In this document: in pieces, positions 21,670 through 33,540 of the stretch
Position numbering within the stretch: the stretch's first letter is position 1
How the letters are laid out: the number at the start of each line of letters is the position of its first letter
Assembly: GCA_014898425.1 (NCBI GenBank)
Contig: RCSZ01000016.1
Location: 558,001 to 622,000 of the forward strand
Length of the DNA: 64,000 bases
Reading direction: 5' to 3'
Source of the DNA: Botryotinia globosa
Lineage: Eukaryota; Ascomycota; Leotiomycetes; Helotiales; Sclerotiniaceae
The notes under the pieces: generated by a model
Told to the model about the DNA's origin: nothing
Seen by the model: only the letters and a program-made list of their open reading frames with translations
The model's database searches: none
Made by a program: the position numbers and the translations under genes

Positions 21670-22556
21670 GATTGGATATTTGCTTGAAGAAATGATAGGG
21701 TTGTTTGGTTATTTTTTTAATTCTTTTTTTGCTTGTTGTAATATATATCATGGTGGGTGGATTGACGGGGTAGATTCTGGGGATGTTGATGAAGTGGTGA
21801 GGTGGTGAGAGGGAGATAAGATGGGGTGAGAGGGAGATAAGATGGGGTGGGAGATTGATAATGGAGGGTGAATGAATGATCAGTAGGTGAGAATTCTTGA
21901 GCGTGAGATCCTACACATATCTTCTGCTTTGAAATGGGAGTAGGATTCAGAGGAACTTTGGGATGCCATGTGATCTATAGTTACTTGCTCACTTGCGCAG
22001 CTTGTTGATGGTTTGTAGATGGTACAATGTTGCTTAAGATATAAAAAGGTACCCTTTCAGTATTGATGCACGATGATGTTTGTGTGAGTTGCAACTGATC
22101 TCCTCTTGTTATGACCCATGAACTACCCATTCATTTTCATTTCGTTAATCCACTCTTCCATCTATCATTCACTCATTATCTATCCACTTCCGAGAACATA
22201 CTCTCATCCCATGTATTTCCATCCCATCCCACCATCCCACCATCCCACCATCTCACCATCTCCACCCACATCCACAAAACCCTTGAAACTCCTTCCTCAC
22301 TCACAACCCTCCTTCCCTCACCCTCCCAAAAGGGAAACAAACAAAATACAAAAATCAAACCCAGCAAAAGACTAATAAGCCACAGCGCTCCTCATCTCCC
22401 AATGAATTCCAATACCTTCATGAAGCAGGACATGGATCATCCATTGTACTGAATCACAAGGTTGTCCATATTCAATCATATTCAATACCATTGCGCCACG
22501 GACATATATGTGTTCAGATATTGGGGGGATGGTGTTTGGGATTATATGTGAGTGAG

Positions 22557-22681
22557 TGATGGATAGTTGGGTGATGGATAGTTGGGTGATGGATAGTTGG
22601 GTGATGGATAGTTGGGTGATGGATAGTTGGGTGATGGATAGTTGGGTGATGGATAGTTGGGTGATGGATAGTTGGGTGATG
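22557..22681. repeat. 15-bp minisatellite, ~8 copies
   Basis: The unit GTGATGGATAGTTGG is repeated about eight times with almost no variation. On the minus strand it reads as the pentapeptide YPSPN inside a 148-codon open frame (22542-22988) that shows no other coding sign. Confidence 0.9.
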
Positions 22682-23261
22682 GGTTGAATTGTGTGATGAG
22701 GATTGGGAAGATGGTAGGCGAGGTTTGAGGAGTGCGGAGGATTGAAGTTTTGTTTGGTGGGAAGAGGGTGAAAATTCCTGGAATGGGTAGTAGGAGAATG
22801 GTGGGAAGCTTTAATGAAGGATTGCTTTCTACTAAGATTGTCTTTGGAACGTAATTGCGAAAGGAGGTGGCTTGAACAGATGGATATCTTGTATAGATTA
22901 ACGTCGTTTTACTGAGATTGGTTGTAATGTTATGTCCCAATGTAAATGCGCCAACTGTGAAATGACACGAAGTTGATCGACTTGACAATATACCTCAAAG
23001 TCGGCAATTTACAACTCGATGCAAGAAACAATTACAATTTGACAACGAAATCGCACAATCGGGGATCGATGATATGAAGATTGGATTGGTTGAGAATTTT
23101 GGTCGAGGAAGGATTTGATAAATTTGTACACCCATTGTTATGTGCCCCTGCTTTCACTGATGCACTTTTATTGATATGCTACTCACAACTTGCGAGTTTT
23201 TGGTAAGTATTTTACAATATGTATTCTACATCCGTCTCATTCACACATGTGATATACACAT

Positions 23262-24173
23262 CTATGATATACGAAGAGGCTTCAATATTCTCTCTCGTGC
23301 CACTCTTGTTGCAACATCACCACCCTTTTGCAATGCGATTGCTCCAATAATAGCATACAATGAAGTGGCTAGTACGAGCTCAAGACCAGACTTCTCGAGA
23401 TTGTCCTTCTGTAAAGAGATTAGTAGCCATATGGAACACGCCTCGTAAAAGAACACTCCAACTTACCATTCTAGGTTCCCATCGAATGATATCTGGCATG
23501 CCAATCTGAGTAGCTAAATTCGCCAACCTCTCCTTGCTTAAAATATCATCCACCTTGACGTTGGTCAAGTTTGGCAAACCGTCCAGAGCAGGGTGTGAAA
23601 ATGGCTCCTCAACTTCTGTTCCCTGGCCGTCTGTTTCCTGAGGTAATTGAGTTTTTGTCGCAACTGGCGATTGTAATAAAACCAAACTTGTCTGTAAGTT
23701 CAATATCCTACGTCCTGCATATTATAGACTCAGTATACGTTCAGCCATTCGCAACGCAAATCAGGATACGCACCGAAATATGCCAATCGATCATTGAACC
23801 CTCTTCTTCCTTGATCAAAACTCTTATGTGTAATCGCAAGCCATTTTACTTCGTCTGTAAGGACTTCGTCGCCTCCCCGTCCTAGAAATTGGATATAAAA
23901 TCGATTTAATCTTTCCGGATCGCTGTTGACTTCCCATGTGGGTATATCGTGGTTTGCTCTCGGGTTGAATGGCAATTTCATCTGTGGTGGTGTGTATGAC
24001 CATCTTGGTCTTGCACCTCGTTCTTCATGATATTGGGTATCTGATCTCGAGGTTGATATTGAAAATTGTCGGACAGTATTTGAGCGGGAGGATATGGGAG
24101 TGGCGCATGAGCATCTTTGACCTGCTTGACGGGTAAGGGATCGAAGCGATCGGGTGGTAGTTTTGGATGCCAT
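23262..24173 (-). CDS. Mitochondrial ribosomal protein mL57 (RNase III-like fold, 3 exons)
   Basis: Exons on the minus strand are 24173-23774, 23714-23467 and 23408-23262, giving 264 residues. The N-terminus is basic and Ser/Arg-rich (MASKTTTRSLRSLTRQAGQR), a mitochondrial targeting sequence. The remainder resembles the RNase III-like domain of yeast Mrpl15/mL57: DEVKWLAITHKSFDQGRRGFN, FNDRLAYFGRRILNLQ, then LELVLATSLYAIIGAIAL and GGDVATRVARERIL. The acidic catalytic residues of true RNase III are not evident, as expected of a structural ribosomal protein. The start at 24173 rather than the upstream in-frame 24254 is chosen because it begins the targeting sequence. It is divergent from RTT109 across 282 bp. 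Confidence 0.88.
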
Positions 24174-24455
24174 TGCTATGTTTAATTCGTGGTTAATCGT
24201 CGTGCAAATACCCCCCTCCTCTAGTAAAATAAATCCTCGATGTTGAAAGCTCAAGATTTCTGGTAACTTTATTTAGACGCTAAACTTCTTTTGGTATAGA
24301 CTAGTTCTCGCGTACATCATTGTGCCGACTCGCCGACGTGTCTCACCAAGAACGACATCATTTAAAATTCCACAAGTACTCGAGGTATTTAAAGCTATTG
24401 GACTCTTACTTTATGATCATGAAATTCGTGAAATAATTTACGATATCATTTTGCC
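24174..24455. promoter_or_regulatory. Divergent promoter of mL57 and RTT109
   Basis: Only 282 bp separate the two start codons, which face away from each other, so both promoters and leaders must share this stretch. No specific factor site can be named with confidence. Confidence 0.5.
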
Positions 24456-26147
24456 ATGGCTACTCAAGGGACTGTCGGTTCGAAAGAATCAGATGTATCT
24501 TCCGTTCTCACACAACGACTTGCTTCTGTCCTTCCTAAAGACGTCACTTTTAAGATCTACCATCTATCTACCCCTCCAACCAAAACCTCATCATTATATT
24601 CTGCGCCGCCGAATAGTCGACCCGATAGAACTTATTGCGAAAGCCATTTTCTTACAGTTTCAATTCGAACTCCTTCAAAACAAGATGCATCTGAACTACT
24701 CGAAGTATTAGTTTTTGCAATCGAAATTTTGATTTATTCCACCGCATATGATACTACATTTTTTGTTTCAAAGGCCGATTCGACCGGTTATCTTCACCTT
24801 TTAAATCTACCCAAAGGAACGCCTTCTCCCATAAGGGATATCAGCGCTACGTTCTTACAACATTTGGTCGAACAGCATCAAAGGGAAAATATTCGAAGTA
24901 TTGTCTCCCTTTTCGCACGAGCTCAAGATCAATATCTCTTCCCAGGGAGCATTGAATATAGCGGAAAGCATGTGTTGGACGATAGAGGCTTGGTGCGCTG
25001 GTGGTGTCGAGTTCTTGACCCCCTGATAGAGCAAACAGAAACCTCGAATAATTTGCGAAAATCACAATGGGATTCAGTGAAGGGCTTTTTAATTGTGCCT
25101 GGGCAGGACAATTACGAGACCAGGTCATATCTTCCAGCAAGAGCAAAGGTACAGACTGCGCAGAGCTCCTGGACCATTGGGCACCCACTTCGACAAATTT
25201 CCAGACATGCAGATGATGTTCCTCCACGATGTCTAGTCCCACATTATCCTGACGATCCAAAAGCAAGATTTCTAGACGAATTAGATGATGAAATAGGAAG
25301 AGGAAAGGATGATTCGAATGGGCAATGGAAGAGTGTGAGAAATATTGATCAATTTTGGGAAATGATGGCATATAGACAAGAATGTTCAGCCGGTCGACTT
25401 GTTGGATTTATATGGATTGTTTTTACACCACCATCTCGACATGATCACGGAGATCTTGTAATTGGCAGCAGCCAAACTTCAACATTAGCTGACGATAGTC
25501 AAGAGCTCAACTCATCGTTTTCATCCATTCCAGACGCTACACCAGCCGTTTCCACTCCAACGACATCCTTTCCTAGCTCGAATCCAGCTCAGCAGTCACC
25601 TCCGAAGCGAAGTAATATTTTTTCAGTCATTAAGGAACCTAGTCAATTGTCAAAGACTTCCAGCCAACGGAAGAAGAAAAAATTGTCTGGGCTTATCATT
25701 CCTAGACAGCCACGCATCAAGACCGAGAATAAAAATTACTTGTTAGAAAGACCCGAGAGCACTGCATACTATACTTGGAAATCAGAAGGTCGCGGTCAAA
25801 TTATTGTTGATGAAACGGATTATCATCGAATCAATGAATTGCTTCTTCGACTAGACTTTGCCGATCTAGACCTAGCAAGTTCGAGTTCGAAAAGATGGAT
25901 CAATGAAGTTCGTTCAGGTGCTGGAAGCATGGGCGACACATGGGGCCGATTGGTTACAGGAACCAAAGTAACAGAGATCACAAATAAGACGAGTGCCGCA
26001 GGCGTTACAACTCTTAATGTAGGACTTGTGCGAAAGAAAAGGAAATCGAGCACAGATGAGCCCCATGAGCCCACTCCTGCCGCGGTAATGACCCCACAAG
26101 TCAATGTGCTTGGAGCCGGTATGATTAGAAAAAAGGTAAAGAATTGA
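24456..26147 (+). CDS. RTT109: Histone acetyltransferase Rtt109 (H3K56)
   Basis: A single exon encodes 563 residues. Rtt109 acetylates histone H3 on Lys56 (and Lys9/27) with the chaperones Asf1 and Vps75, during replication-coupled nucleosome assembly and DNA repair in the nucleus. The KAT11/Rtt109 signature is clear: LASVLPKDVTFKIYHLSTPP at the start, FFVSKADSTGYL (the region of yeast D89), RWWCRVLDPL, then CLVPHYPDDPKARFLDELDDE. That last block contains the paired Asp and following Lys corresponding to yeast D287-D288 and autoacetylated K290. FWEMMAYRQECSAGRLVGFIW completes the core. A disordered Ser/Thr/Pro-rich region (~345-410) with basic KKKKL and a conserved C-terminal GMIRKKVKN end follow. 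The gene is fungal-specific. Confidence 0.95.
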   Translation: MATQGTVGSKESDVSSVLTQRLASVLPKDVTFKIYHLSTPPTKTSSLYSAPPNSRPDRTYCESHFLTVSIRTPSKQDASELLEVLVFAIEILIYSTAYDTTFFVSKADSTGYLHLLNLPKGTPSPIRDISATFLQHLVEQHQRENIRSIVSLFARAQDQYLFPGSIEYSGKHVLDDRGLVRWWCRVLDPLIEQTETSNNLRKSQWDSVKGFLIVPGQDNYETRSYLPARAKVQTAQSSWTIGHPLRQISRHADDVPPRCLVPHYPDDPKARFLDELDDEIGRGKDDSNGQWKSVRNIDQFWEMMAYRQECSAGRLVGFIWIVFTPPSRHDHGDLVIGSSQTSTLADDSQELNSSFSSIPDATPAVSTPTTSFPSSNPAQQSPPKRSNIFSVIKEPSQLSKTSSQRKKKKLSGLIIPRQPRIKTENKNYLLERPESTAYYTWKSEGRGQIIVDETDYHRINELLLRLDFADLDLASSSSKRWINEVRSGAGSMGDTWGRLVTGTKVTEITNKTSAAGVTTLNVGLVRKKRKSSTDEPHEPTPAAVMTPQVNVLGAGMIRKKVKN

Positions 26148-26904
26148 CGTGGTTAACATTGCGCCTGGTGTATATTTGGGATAGTTAAAGGTCTGCATTC
26201 AAAAGGCGTTGGATACAAGGGATGTTCCCGAGACATGAATACCCAGGATATGGATCACGGATAATCATGGCAATTATTATTTCGCATTTTTATACAACAC
26301 TCACGTGAATTCGAAACGCAATCGCGAAGCACTGATGTGGCTTCTCAATAGCCCCGGCCAAATGCGCCAGTCTCGTAGACCCACATTACCCCAGGTCCGG
26401 CACAGCCTTCTCCTTGCGTTATTTATGGAATGGTAGGGGATAACTTCAAATAGACTACGACTAGCTGACGAACTTCGGGATTGCGACAAAGTTGCCGTTC
26501 CATCTGACTCCATTTTTGAAGCGGTAAAGTTGGTAAGCGAGACCTCCTTTACTTCGGCACATTATTCTGGTGCACAATTGGTCTATTCGTATCGTACACA
26601 GATGTCATATGACATTTACTCTTTTTTACGCCCCGACCAATGAGAGATTAATGCCTCATTAGTCAGCCACACTTCTCACCTCAAGGAGTGATGTAGTATC
26701 CATGGATCCCACCACCTGCTTAGAACATTGCTGTTTCCTTCTTCATATATGAACCTAGATTTCTCAATGATTTTGACTTCCTAGTTAGAAGCGGTCATAT
26801 TTGTTTCTCTGCAATACCCTGAAATATTTTGTATTGACTTTCCTTGTGTTCACTTATCCGTGTTGATTATCATCATCGAATTCTTTGTTGTCCCAAAAAC
26901 GACG
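26148..26904. other. Intergenic: RTA1-family upstream region
   Basis: About 750 bp contain no gene or repeat that I can see. The right-hand part is the probable promoter of the RTA1-family gene. Confidence 0.5.
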
Positions 26905-28194
26905 ATGATTTTTTCTAGTCTCATAGTCTTAGCGTCGGCAGTCTTTATCGGTGCCAATGCTCTCGCTCTGAGCACCACAAATACACATTCAAGCCCCATT
27001 GCGGCTCCAACGATTTTGCGGCGCGACGTGACTACCACTGCTTCACCTTCATCCACAAGTCCACTTTATTTCCTAACAACAAATTACATTACCATTGCGG
27101 GGGTAACAAATTCACATGTGACTATCCCAGCCCAAACAGTCTCTTTTGCAGTTCCTACTTGCAGACAAACACTTACGCCGGACAAAAATGGTTATCTACC
27201 TCCGGGTACATGCAACGCTCTTTATGGCTACTATCCTAGTTCTGCATCAGCTGTAGCTGCAGCTACCATTTTCGGATTTCTTACTCTCGCTCACATCATA
27301 CAAGCATTCTTTTACAAAAGGGTATTTGTTCTTTTACTTTACCCCAGAATTCAACGCCGAAATTGACACATTACGCAGGCATATAGTTTCTTCATAGTTT
27401 CAGCATCCATCTGGGGTCTCACGGCCTTCATAATCCGTACTCTATCAACCTACAACCAACAAGATAACGTCCTTGAACTCACGTCGTCCATCTTTGCTTT
27501 GACTATCTCGCCCTTGATCAGTGCCTATTATTTCATTCTCCTGGGTCACCTCGTACATCATTACCTCCCAAGTCGTTCTCTTCTCGGTATTCGTCCTCAT
27601 CTCCTCGCGCTCCCATTCTTAATATTCAATGCAGCGGCCTTTGTGCTAGAAATTGCGGGTGCAGCAATGATGGAGAATAGGAATTTTGAACGGGAACAGA
27701 AGAATGCCGATCATGCTTACATTGGAGGCTTGATTGTGCAGATGCCAGTTAACTTTGTGTTTTTGGGCTTGCTTGTAGCATTTTGGAGAGAGATGGGTGT
27801 GCTGGGACAAAGGAGCGTCATAGGAGCAGGGTGGAAGAGCTTACTGGGAGCATTACTTGGAGGGACGTGTTTTATCCTGGTAAATTTTCTATCCTTAATA
27901 TAAAATGATATCATCTAGATAGTCGTACTAACACAAACCCCACAGATCCAGATATTCTTCTCTCTCGCTCGATTCTCTACTAGACATAAGACATCCAGTG
28001 CACTGTCCACCCATGAATATTATTTCTACATCTTTGAAGTTACTCCAGCAATTCTAGCTATAAGCATGATGAACGCACTTCACCCTGGTCGAATCATGAT
28101 CGGAGAAGAGAAAATGGAAAGTCTTTGGAGCTTTCTCAAGTGTTGCCCGCCTTGTACATTGAGAAGCAAAGCCAGAAGCAACAATGATCGCTAG
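26905..28194 (+). CDS. RTA1-like seven-transmembrane protein (3 exons)
   Basis: Exons are 26905-27321, 27379-27879 and 27946-28194, giving 388 residues, all introns phase 0. A signal-peptide-like start (MIFSSLIVLASAVFIGANALA) leads to a Ser/Thr-rich extracellular segment. Seven hydrophobic segments follow, beginning near residue 115 with YGYYPSSASAVAAATIFGF, the typical opening of RTA1 proteins. Later family landmarks are AYSFFIVSASIWGLTAFIIR and the final VTPAILAISMMNALHPGRIM. RTA1/Rsb1-family members are fungal membrane proteins linked to sphingoid-base export and resistance to aminocholesterol drugs. The upstream in-frame ATG at 26860 is less likely because it precedes the signal sequence. 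Confidence 0.85.
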
Positions 28195-28794
28195 CTCGAA
28201 GAATTGATTGGCTCAGATGAGGAGGGGTCTGAGGGGAAATGTGATAAGAATGATGAATAGCCGAGGTATCCTCCTCTGCGAGCTTGTCTTAATTTTGGTG
28301 TTTGCAAGATATTATATACAGTCATTGCTAATGATTCATTTTGTATTTTGTTTATTCAATCTTTTTTACCTCTCTGCAATGCAATGCACGACCCCGAGAC
28401 ATTTTGGGGACTAAGAGATAAGGGGATGCTCGAAAAGTGAGCCGTGAAAAAGCAAGTTGAGCTATCACATATCGGCCCGTTAGTGTCAGCTCAAAAAGCT
28501 TCAGACGTCCTGGTCCGTCAGTTGATCAGTTGCATGCCCGCTAGCACTCGGTTCCTTTCTGTATCAGAACAAGATATATCAAGGGAGGTCCCATCATTTT
28601 CTGTGGGCTAAAATTATGGTCTACTAGCGAAGTCGAGATGTCTAGCAGAAAGAGGGGCGCGCCTTGTCCACCCCGCAGAGACAACTCTGACTACTTTGAT
28701 GGCTTTAAAAACGGACTTAAGTGCAGTAATTCCGACAGATTTCGAAAGCCTATCATCTTGAAGCCAGGGATAATGGAGCAGGAAGTTAAGGGTA
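28195..28794. other. Intergenic upstream of paralogue A
   Basis: No complete gene. A 68-codon frame at 28638-28844 lies in a different frame just before paralogue A. It might be a frame-shifted former N-terminus, but similarity to the other family members is too weak to claim. Confidence 0.4.
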
Positions 28795-29497
28795 ATGAAG
28801 TCATTCAACGATGGGGAGGGACTCCCGATTCCCTGCGAATGTAAAGCCCGCGACAACACTGCAGACGTCATTGTCTCCGCCATTAATTTCTGGAAGCCTT
28901 CCGCACTTTTGAAGCTGTTGGATCTCAGTGTATCTCACTTTCACTGGACTGAACTTAACCACACTGAATTTCGCGATGAAAGAACATGGAGATATGTACG
29001 AGTATGTGTTCTTTGAATCACGTTGATTTCTACGAAGACCAAGCTAGGTCGAGCTCGACAAACGGGCTCTATTCTATCACATCCATGACGATGGTAGATG
29101 GCAGCTCTTGGGATCTGAGCGCTTGGGTATTGAGGAGATTTGCACTCTGGAAGATCATTATAAACAAAACTGGCATGAGTGTCATATCGCGAGAATCGAC
29201 CAAATGCTGGCTGGGAAATTGGATAATTCCTTCCCCTGGCACCAAAGTCATCTTCAGGAGTTCGATTTTGAGTGTGACGTCACTACGAAAGATGGATATT
29301 GGATAAACATCGACAAATCAGAGGCTGCTGACGGAAATGCGACTGTGGCGGATAAGAAATCGATTTCAAAGCAAGTATACTTACAGCCACACAGCGATAC
29401 TGAAATCGAGACCGCGACGACAAACGCCACTAGCACCAAGAAAATTTATCCACTTTACTTGCCAGGAACAAATAAGAGAAAGCATATAGCGGAATGA
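28795..29497 (+). CDS. Unrecognised tandem-family protein, copy A (2 exons)
   Basis: Exons are 28795-29001 and 29048-29497, giving 218 residues. I do not recognise a known domain. It shares with copies B, C and D (30.6-34.5 kb) a block of pattern DVxxxIxxxxPxALxxLLxL (here ADVIVSAINFWKPSALLKLL). One phase-0 intron lies about 50 codons later, and a second-exon motif Y-x-I-x-D-D-G-x-W (here YHIHDDGRWQ) follows. The C-terminus is basic (NKRKHIAE), possibly a nuclear localisation signal. There are no membrane segments or signal peptide. The N-terminus is shorter than in C and D, so the start is uncertain and the copy may be trimmed. Confidence 0.6.
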
Positions 29498-30637
29498 TTA
29501 GATTGATGAACAGGCTTCAGCGAATATATCCAAGATGATCAGCTTGGGAAGTAATCTGTGGGATGGAATGGGATGAGAGAGAATCACTATGTAGACCTTT
29601 CTTAGTATCTGGTAGTATTCAATCAAAAGCTGGGGGTTGTGAGCAAGTTTTGGTTCGGTATCATGATATGTGAACTGCATGATTATTATTGTCCACTTCC
29701 ACGTATCCGACCAATGGAAAGCGGCTGACGCGGTAATGCTCATCCATTCGGAAATATGCATATTTGAGTCTTGAAGGTCTTTAGGCAACAGTAAGGTAGA
29801 TGCTCGTTTGTTGTTGGTTTAGTCTGTGTTACACACCCTTTGAGCTTGTTTGCATTTCATGAGGGACCCTGATTTCTCCTCATATTTCATGCCTTATAAA
29901 CAGGACTGGGTCAAGGTTAGTACTACTTGGGTCCGAGTAAGTATGTATGTAAGAATGTTTAGTAATTACGTAGAGGATATAGAATTTTTGAAGAACTAAA
30001 ACTATTAAGAATGAATTTATACTGAATCAATCATATAGTCAATAGAGTATCCCTCGATTCACCCTCTCAATTATACCATTTGATGCCGCAATAGATAAGT
30101 TGGAGGTCTAAAGCTCTTGAAGGTGGAGAGGCTTCGTTTGTAGAATTTACTGAAAACTTTGGTAAAGCGATGCACTTTGCCGAGATATGCAGGGATTTCA
30201 TTGGCTGGATGTCAAGTTCACTGCACTCGAAACTTCATTTGTTGAGTTACATTCAACTAAACTAGATATCGGTTTCAAAATAAAAAGGTTCAGGGTATTG
30301 GAAGTCGCTCTGGGCTCCGGAAGAAGAAAGAACTGTAGGATCCCACGAATGAGTCGATCTCGGTGTGAAGGCTTTGAGGATACTGAACGCAAGCTTCCGA
30401 CGAAATTTTGCCTGCCTATGGTAGCAGTGCCCATGCATGCTTCCGACTCTTCGATATGCTTTTACCTGAGCAATTGATTTTCAATTTGATCATGCCGATT
30501 ATACAGATTGCTTGGATTATAACTATATCTTTCGGATATTTGCAGATAGAGCTTGAAATTTCCAGACGCAGCTTTTCAACCTTTCTAATTTTCCTCTCAA
30601 TATCTCTCACAATACAAGCGCCATCCAATTCGCAACA
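29498..30637. other. Intergenic between paralogues A and B
   Basis: No further paralogue exon or other gene is seen in about 1.1 kb. A frame at 30187-30477 lacks family motifs. Confidence 0.45.
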
Positions 30638-31355
30638 ATGTCTAATCAGCAGTTATGCATTCGATCTGATCTAAATCTTGATCTTTATCTCGAATTTTCG
30701 TTGATGCCCCCGACTATAGTCCTCACACTATCCACAAAACCGGAAACCCCACAGGGGAAAAAACTGATTCTGTTGCCGTCACTCTTGTGGATGTCACTTG
30801 CACCATTCTTGCCTATCAATGCCCATGGGCTTTGGTTCACCTCCTCGATTGTAGCGTGGAAGAGTCATATGTCAGTTTAGACGCTTTCGACGAGACACAT
30901 TGTGGCTTCGTTTCTCGTAAGGATCGGAAAGTCCAGGTGAGATTCCTCGATATGGACCAAAGGCGTTCTGTTAATTGCGATAGCAGGTGGTCTTCAATGA
31001 CATGACTTCCAAGAAACGATGGCACTACGGCTACGAAATACTTGACGATGGACAGTGGATTCTCGTCATCCCTGGGGGCTTTGAAACAGAGACGCTAGTC
31101 AATCATTTGATCGAAAATGAATGGCTGGGATATAATGCGGGATTCGTAAAAGAGAGGGACAGGCGTTTCGAAAAACCTCGTCTCCAGATAGATGCGTGGC
31201 TAAAGTATTTGGAGCGTGGAATCACAGACACCTTGGATCCAAGCAAAGAGAGAAAGAGAGGGTTGTTAGTTGAAATAAAATTGTCCTTCTTCCGCTCGCT
31301 GGTACGCAAGTTTCTCCGATCACTATTTGGGGGAGTGGGGGGATGGTTTTTGTAA
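30638..31355 (+). pseudogene. Tandem-family paralogue, copy B, frameshifted in exon 1
   Basis: The natural start at 30638 reads MSNQQLCIRSDLNLDLYLEF, matching the VDLNLDISIDL opening of copy D. The homologous continuation (VDAPDYSPHTIHKT, then LVDVTCTILAYQCPWALVHLL) lies one frame away, with no ATG in that frame. The shift falls near 30696-30706 and is equivalent to a one-base deletion; no splice sites explain it. After it, exon 1 runs to 30936 (donor GTGAGA) and exon 2 covers 30987-31355, with the family motif YEILDDGQWIL. The C-terminus differs from the others (basic, ending GGVGGWFL). It is either a pseudogene or a sequencing error. Confidence 0.6.
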
Positions 31356-31723
31356 TTATAGAGAACGTAATAAGTCCGTGGTAAGAAGAGAATACTGTAT
31401 AGTTGGAGCAAAGTAAAAGCGAGAAAGTTTTGGTGTCGAATATTGGGTACCCATTGCAACCTCACAATTAAAAGCTTTACTTGGTCTATTCTGTGGTGGC
31501 GAGCAAATATGATCCTTGGGTTTTATTTTTGTGGCTGCACTTTTGAATAAGAAACTACTTTGACACCTTTCCGTGCCAAAGACTGGTACCCGTAGCCTGA
31601 GCTTGGTAGATGCTCGTTTCGTCATCCATCGATATTTAAGAGTGTTGAATTTCCATAATTCTGTCATCTAACAGTTTTCATGAACTCATACTCCTTATTC
31701 CATCTCATTACCTACCTCTAGAA

Positions 31724-32659
31724 ATGGACGACCCAAATTTCAAAGAAGGGACTGCCCAGCGAGTTGATGTTGAATACGAATGCAAAGTTAACCTTCTTGC
31801 TGATGCTCCTTCGGGACACCCACACATAATCAGATGGATTGCTGTGGTTGACAAGGAGAAAGTTCCACACGATTTATTTACAGTTGACGTAATTGCTACT
31901 ATTCTCTACGAAATTGATCCGTCGGCTCTTGGTCATTTGCTCGATGTTCAAGCGAGTCAGTTTTATTGCTGGTGGGCAACAAACGGGCATATCAAGGAAT
32001 CTGAAAGTGATAAGAAATTCCAGAGTGAAACCTTGGATACCGAGAGCCATAAATCTGATGACTTGTCGCCAGACCGCATATATCTTCTTCGCGTGGGAAA
32101 CATTATTCGATTCGGGGTGAGTAGCTTCCAGAAAAACATGTGTGGAACACGCATGTATAGTGCAGTGGAATTCCCTCTGATAACCCAATCATAGATCGTT
32201 AGTTTCGCGAGTCATCGCTCTGATTTGGATGTAACTTATGCTATCTGCGAGAAGGGAAATTGGGAGAATGTATACTCTGAGGATCAGAGTCAAGACGAGA
32301 AATATTACCCAAGTACCAGCTCTCTAGATCGTCGCGAAGCACACGATCATGAATTAGCAAGAATGATTATACGCGGGACAGATTTCGAGGACAGGAATAA
32401 TATCCCAGTGGGCTTTCACTGGGAATGTGTGCTTCAAAATGGAGCCAGGGGCCCAAAATATTCCGGGCGCAGGACACAAAAAATCTCAAATGCGGGTCGT
32501 TTCACCGAAGTTTCCCAACAGGTCCAAGAAACCGTAACTGGTTCTGCAAGTAGTAGCAGAGTCGTGGACGAGATGTCTGAGGTCCAAGGTCCGTTTGACA
32601 GACTCCAGAAGTCAGCTGAGAAATTGACAAGCTCTTTGAAGAGAAAGCGTGATGATTGA
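31724..32659 (+). CDS. Unrecognised tandem-family protein, copy C (2 exons, intact)
   Basis: Exons are 31724-32116 and 32195-32659, giving 285 residues; this is the best-preserved member. The N-terminal half holds LLADAPSGHPHIIR and the family core DVIATILYEIDPSALGHLLDV followed by QFYCWW. The intron (GTGAGT...ATCATAG, phase 0) falls just after RVGNIIRFG. Exon 2 has YAICEKGNW, equivalent to the Y-x-I-x-x-x-G-x-W motif of the other copies, and a helical stretch HELARMIIRGTDF. The C-terminus is Ser-rich and ends SSLKRKRDD, a classical basic nuclear-localisation-like cluster. No catalytic motif, signal peptide or membrane segment is seen. The function is unknown; tandem duplication with decay of sisters suggests a fast-evolving lineage-specific family. 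Confidence 0.72.
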
Positions 32660-33540
32660 GAGGATATGATAGCCGGCTTGGCATTGAAATGATGTCTGAC
32701 TGTGGCTTCCGTACCGAGGAGATGAGAAATTTTGTGTGTTTACATAACTTGGGCTGTCACATCAGATGGCTAAGGAAGGAGATTGTCAGATTGTCAGATT
32801 GAACGCAAACAATAAAAAACCCATGGAGGGAAAACTTCCGACTTAATTTTGATTCCTTTTGTGAATTTTGAAATTTGATTGTCAAATGATGGAATATTGA
32901 AGAGTGCTATGAGATACTTAGATACTAATTATTATAAGCTTGCAAATCTGAAGGATCATCCAATTATCGATTCTAAATCGAGATGATTCTCAGGTAGTAC
33001 TACTCCATATTGGCGAATCATTCATTTCATCCGGCGTGAGTTTGTTTCTGTTATCATGTCTATGGAGTTTCTCTTGAATGTTCTCGGACTTTCCGTCAAA
33101 CAGAGTATTCATTTATAGAGAGAAAATTCGCAGGAGTCTTTTCCACGAAGAAGAGGAAATTGAAACAATTGACGAATAGAAGGCACAGTAAATTGATGGA
33201 ATCGCCAAGCATATTCATACTATTGCTACCGAATATTACTCCAGCGTAGCCAAAACAAACATGAAAAATCCTGGTGTGCTCTGGCCTAGCTTTGATATGC
33301 CGCTCAAGAGCCTGTCACAAGCTACCCCTGGAAAAGGCTAGGTACAATCGATTTGTTTTTCCAAAACAAAACTCAAGAGATTCAAGTGCGAAGGGATGTT
33401 CTACTAAAGAGTCCTTTAGTGACACACGGTTATATAACAGCACTAGGTTGATCCCTTTCTTTTATTTATCATTGATATCTAAGACAACGTGCCCCATATT
33501 TGACTCCATCAATCTAGCTCAAGCAAAGCCTCGATTGAAT
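32660..33540. other. Intergenic between paralogues C and D
   Basis: No gene is supported. An 8-bp phrase GATTGTCA is duplicated near 32780-32795. The rest is the presumed promoter of copy D. Confidence 0.45.

Larger units (their letters stand above)
20191..23261. other. Gene-free, repeat-dense region
   Basis: No gene is supported in 3.1 kb. Contents in order are a G-rich stretch with quadruplex-type tracts (20690-20850), TGTGAGG and GGAT microrepeats (20880-21060), a 427-bp pentanucleotide tract (21243-21669), pyrimidine-rich DNA at 22110-22340, and a 15-bp minisatellite (22557-22681). Open frames here are consequences of the repeats. Confidence 0.6.

Noticed and set aside
21123..21695. Two overlapping plus-strand ORFs of 151 and 190 codons with ILFYF repeats
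   Set aside because: They are produced by the stop-free (TTTTA)n tract and have no coding meaning.
30187..30477. Possible fifth member of the tandem family between A and B
   Set aside because: None of the family motifs (DVxATIL core, Y-x-I-x-x-x-G-x-W) is present.
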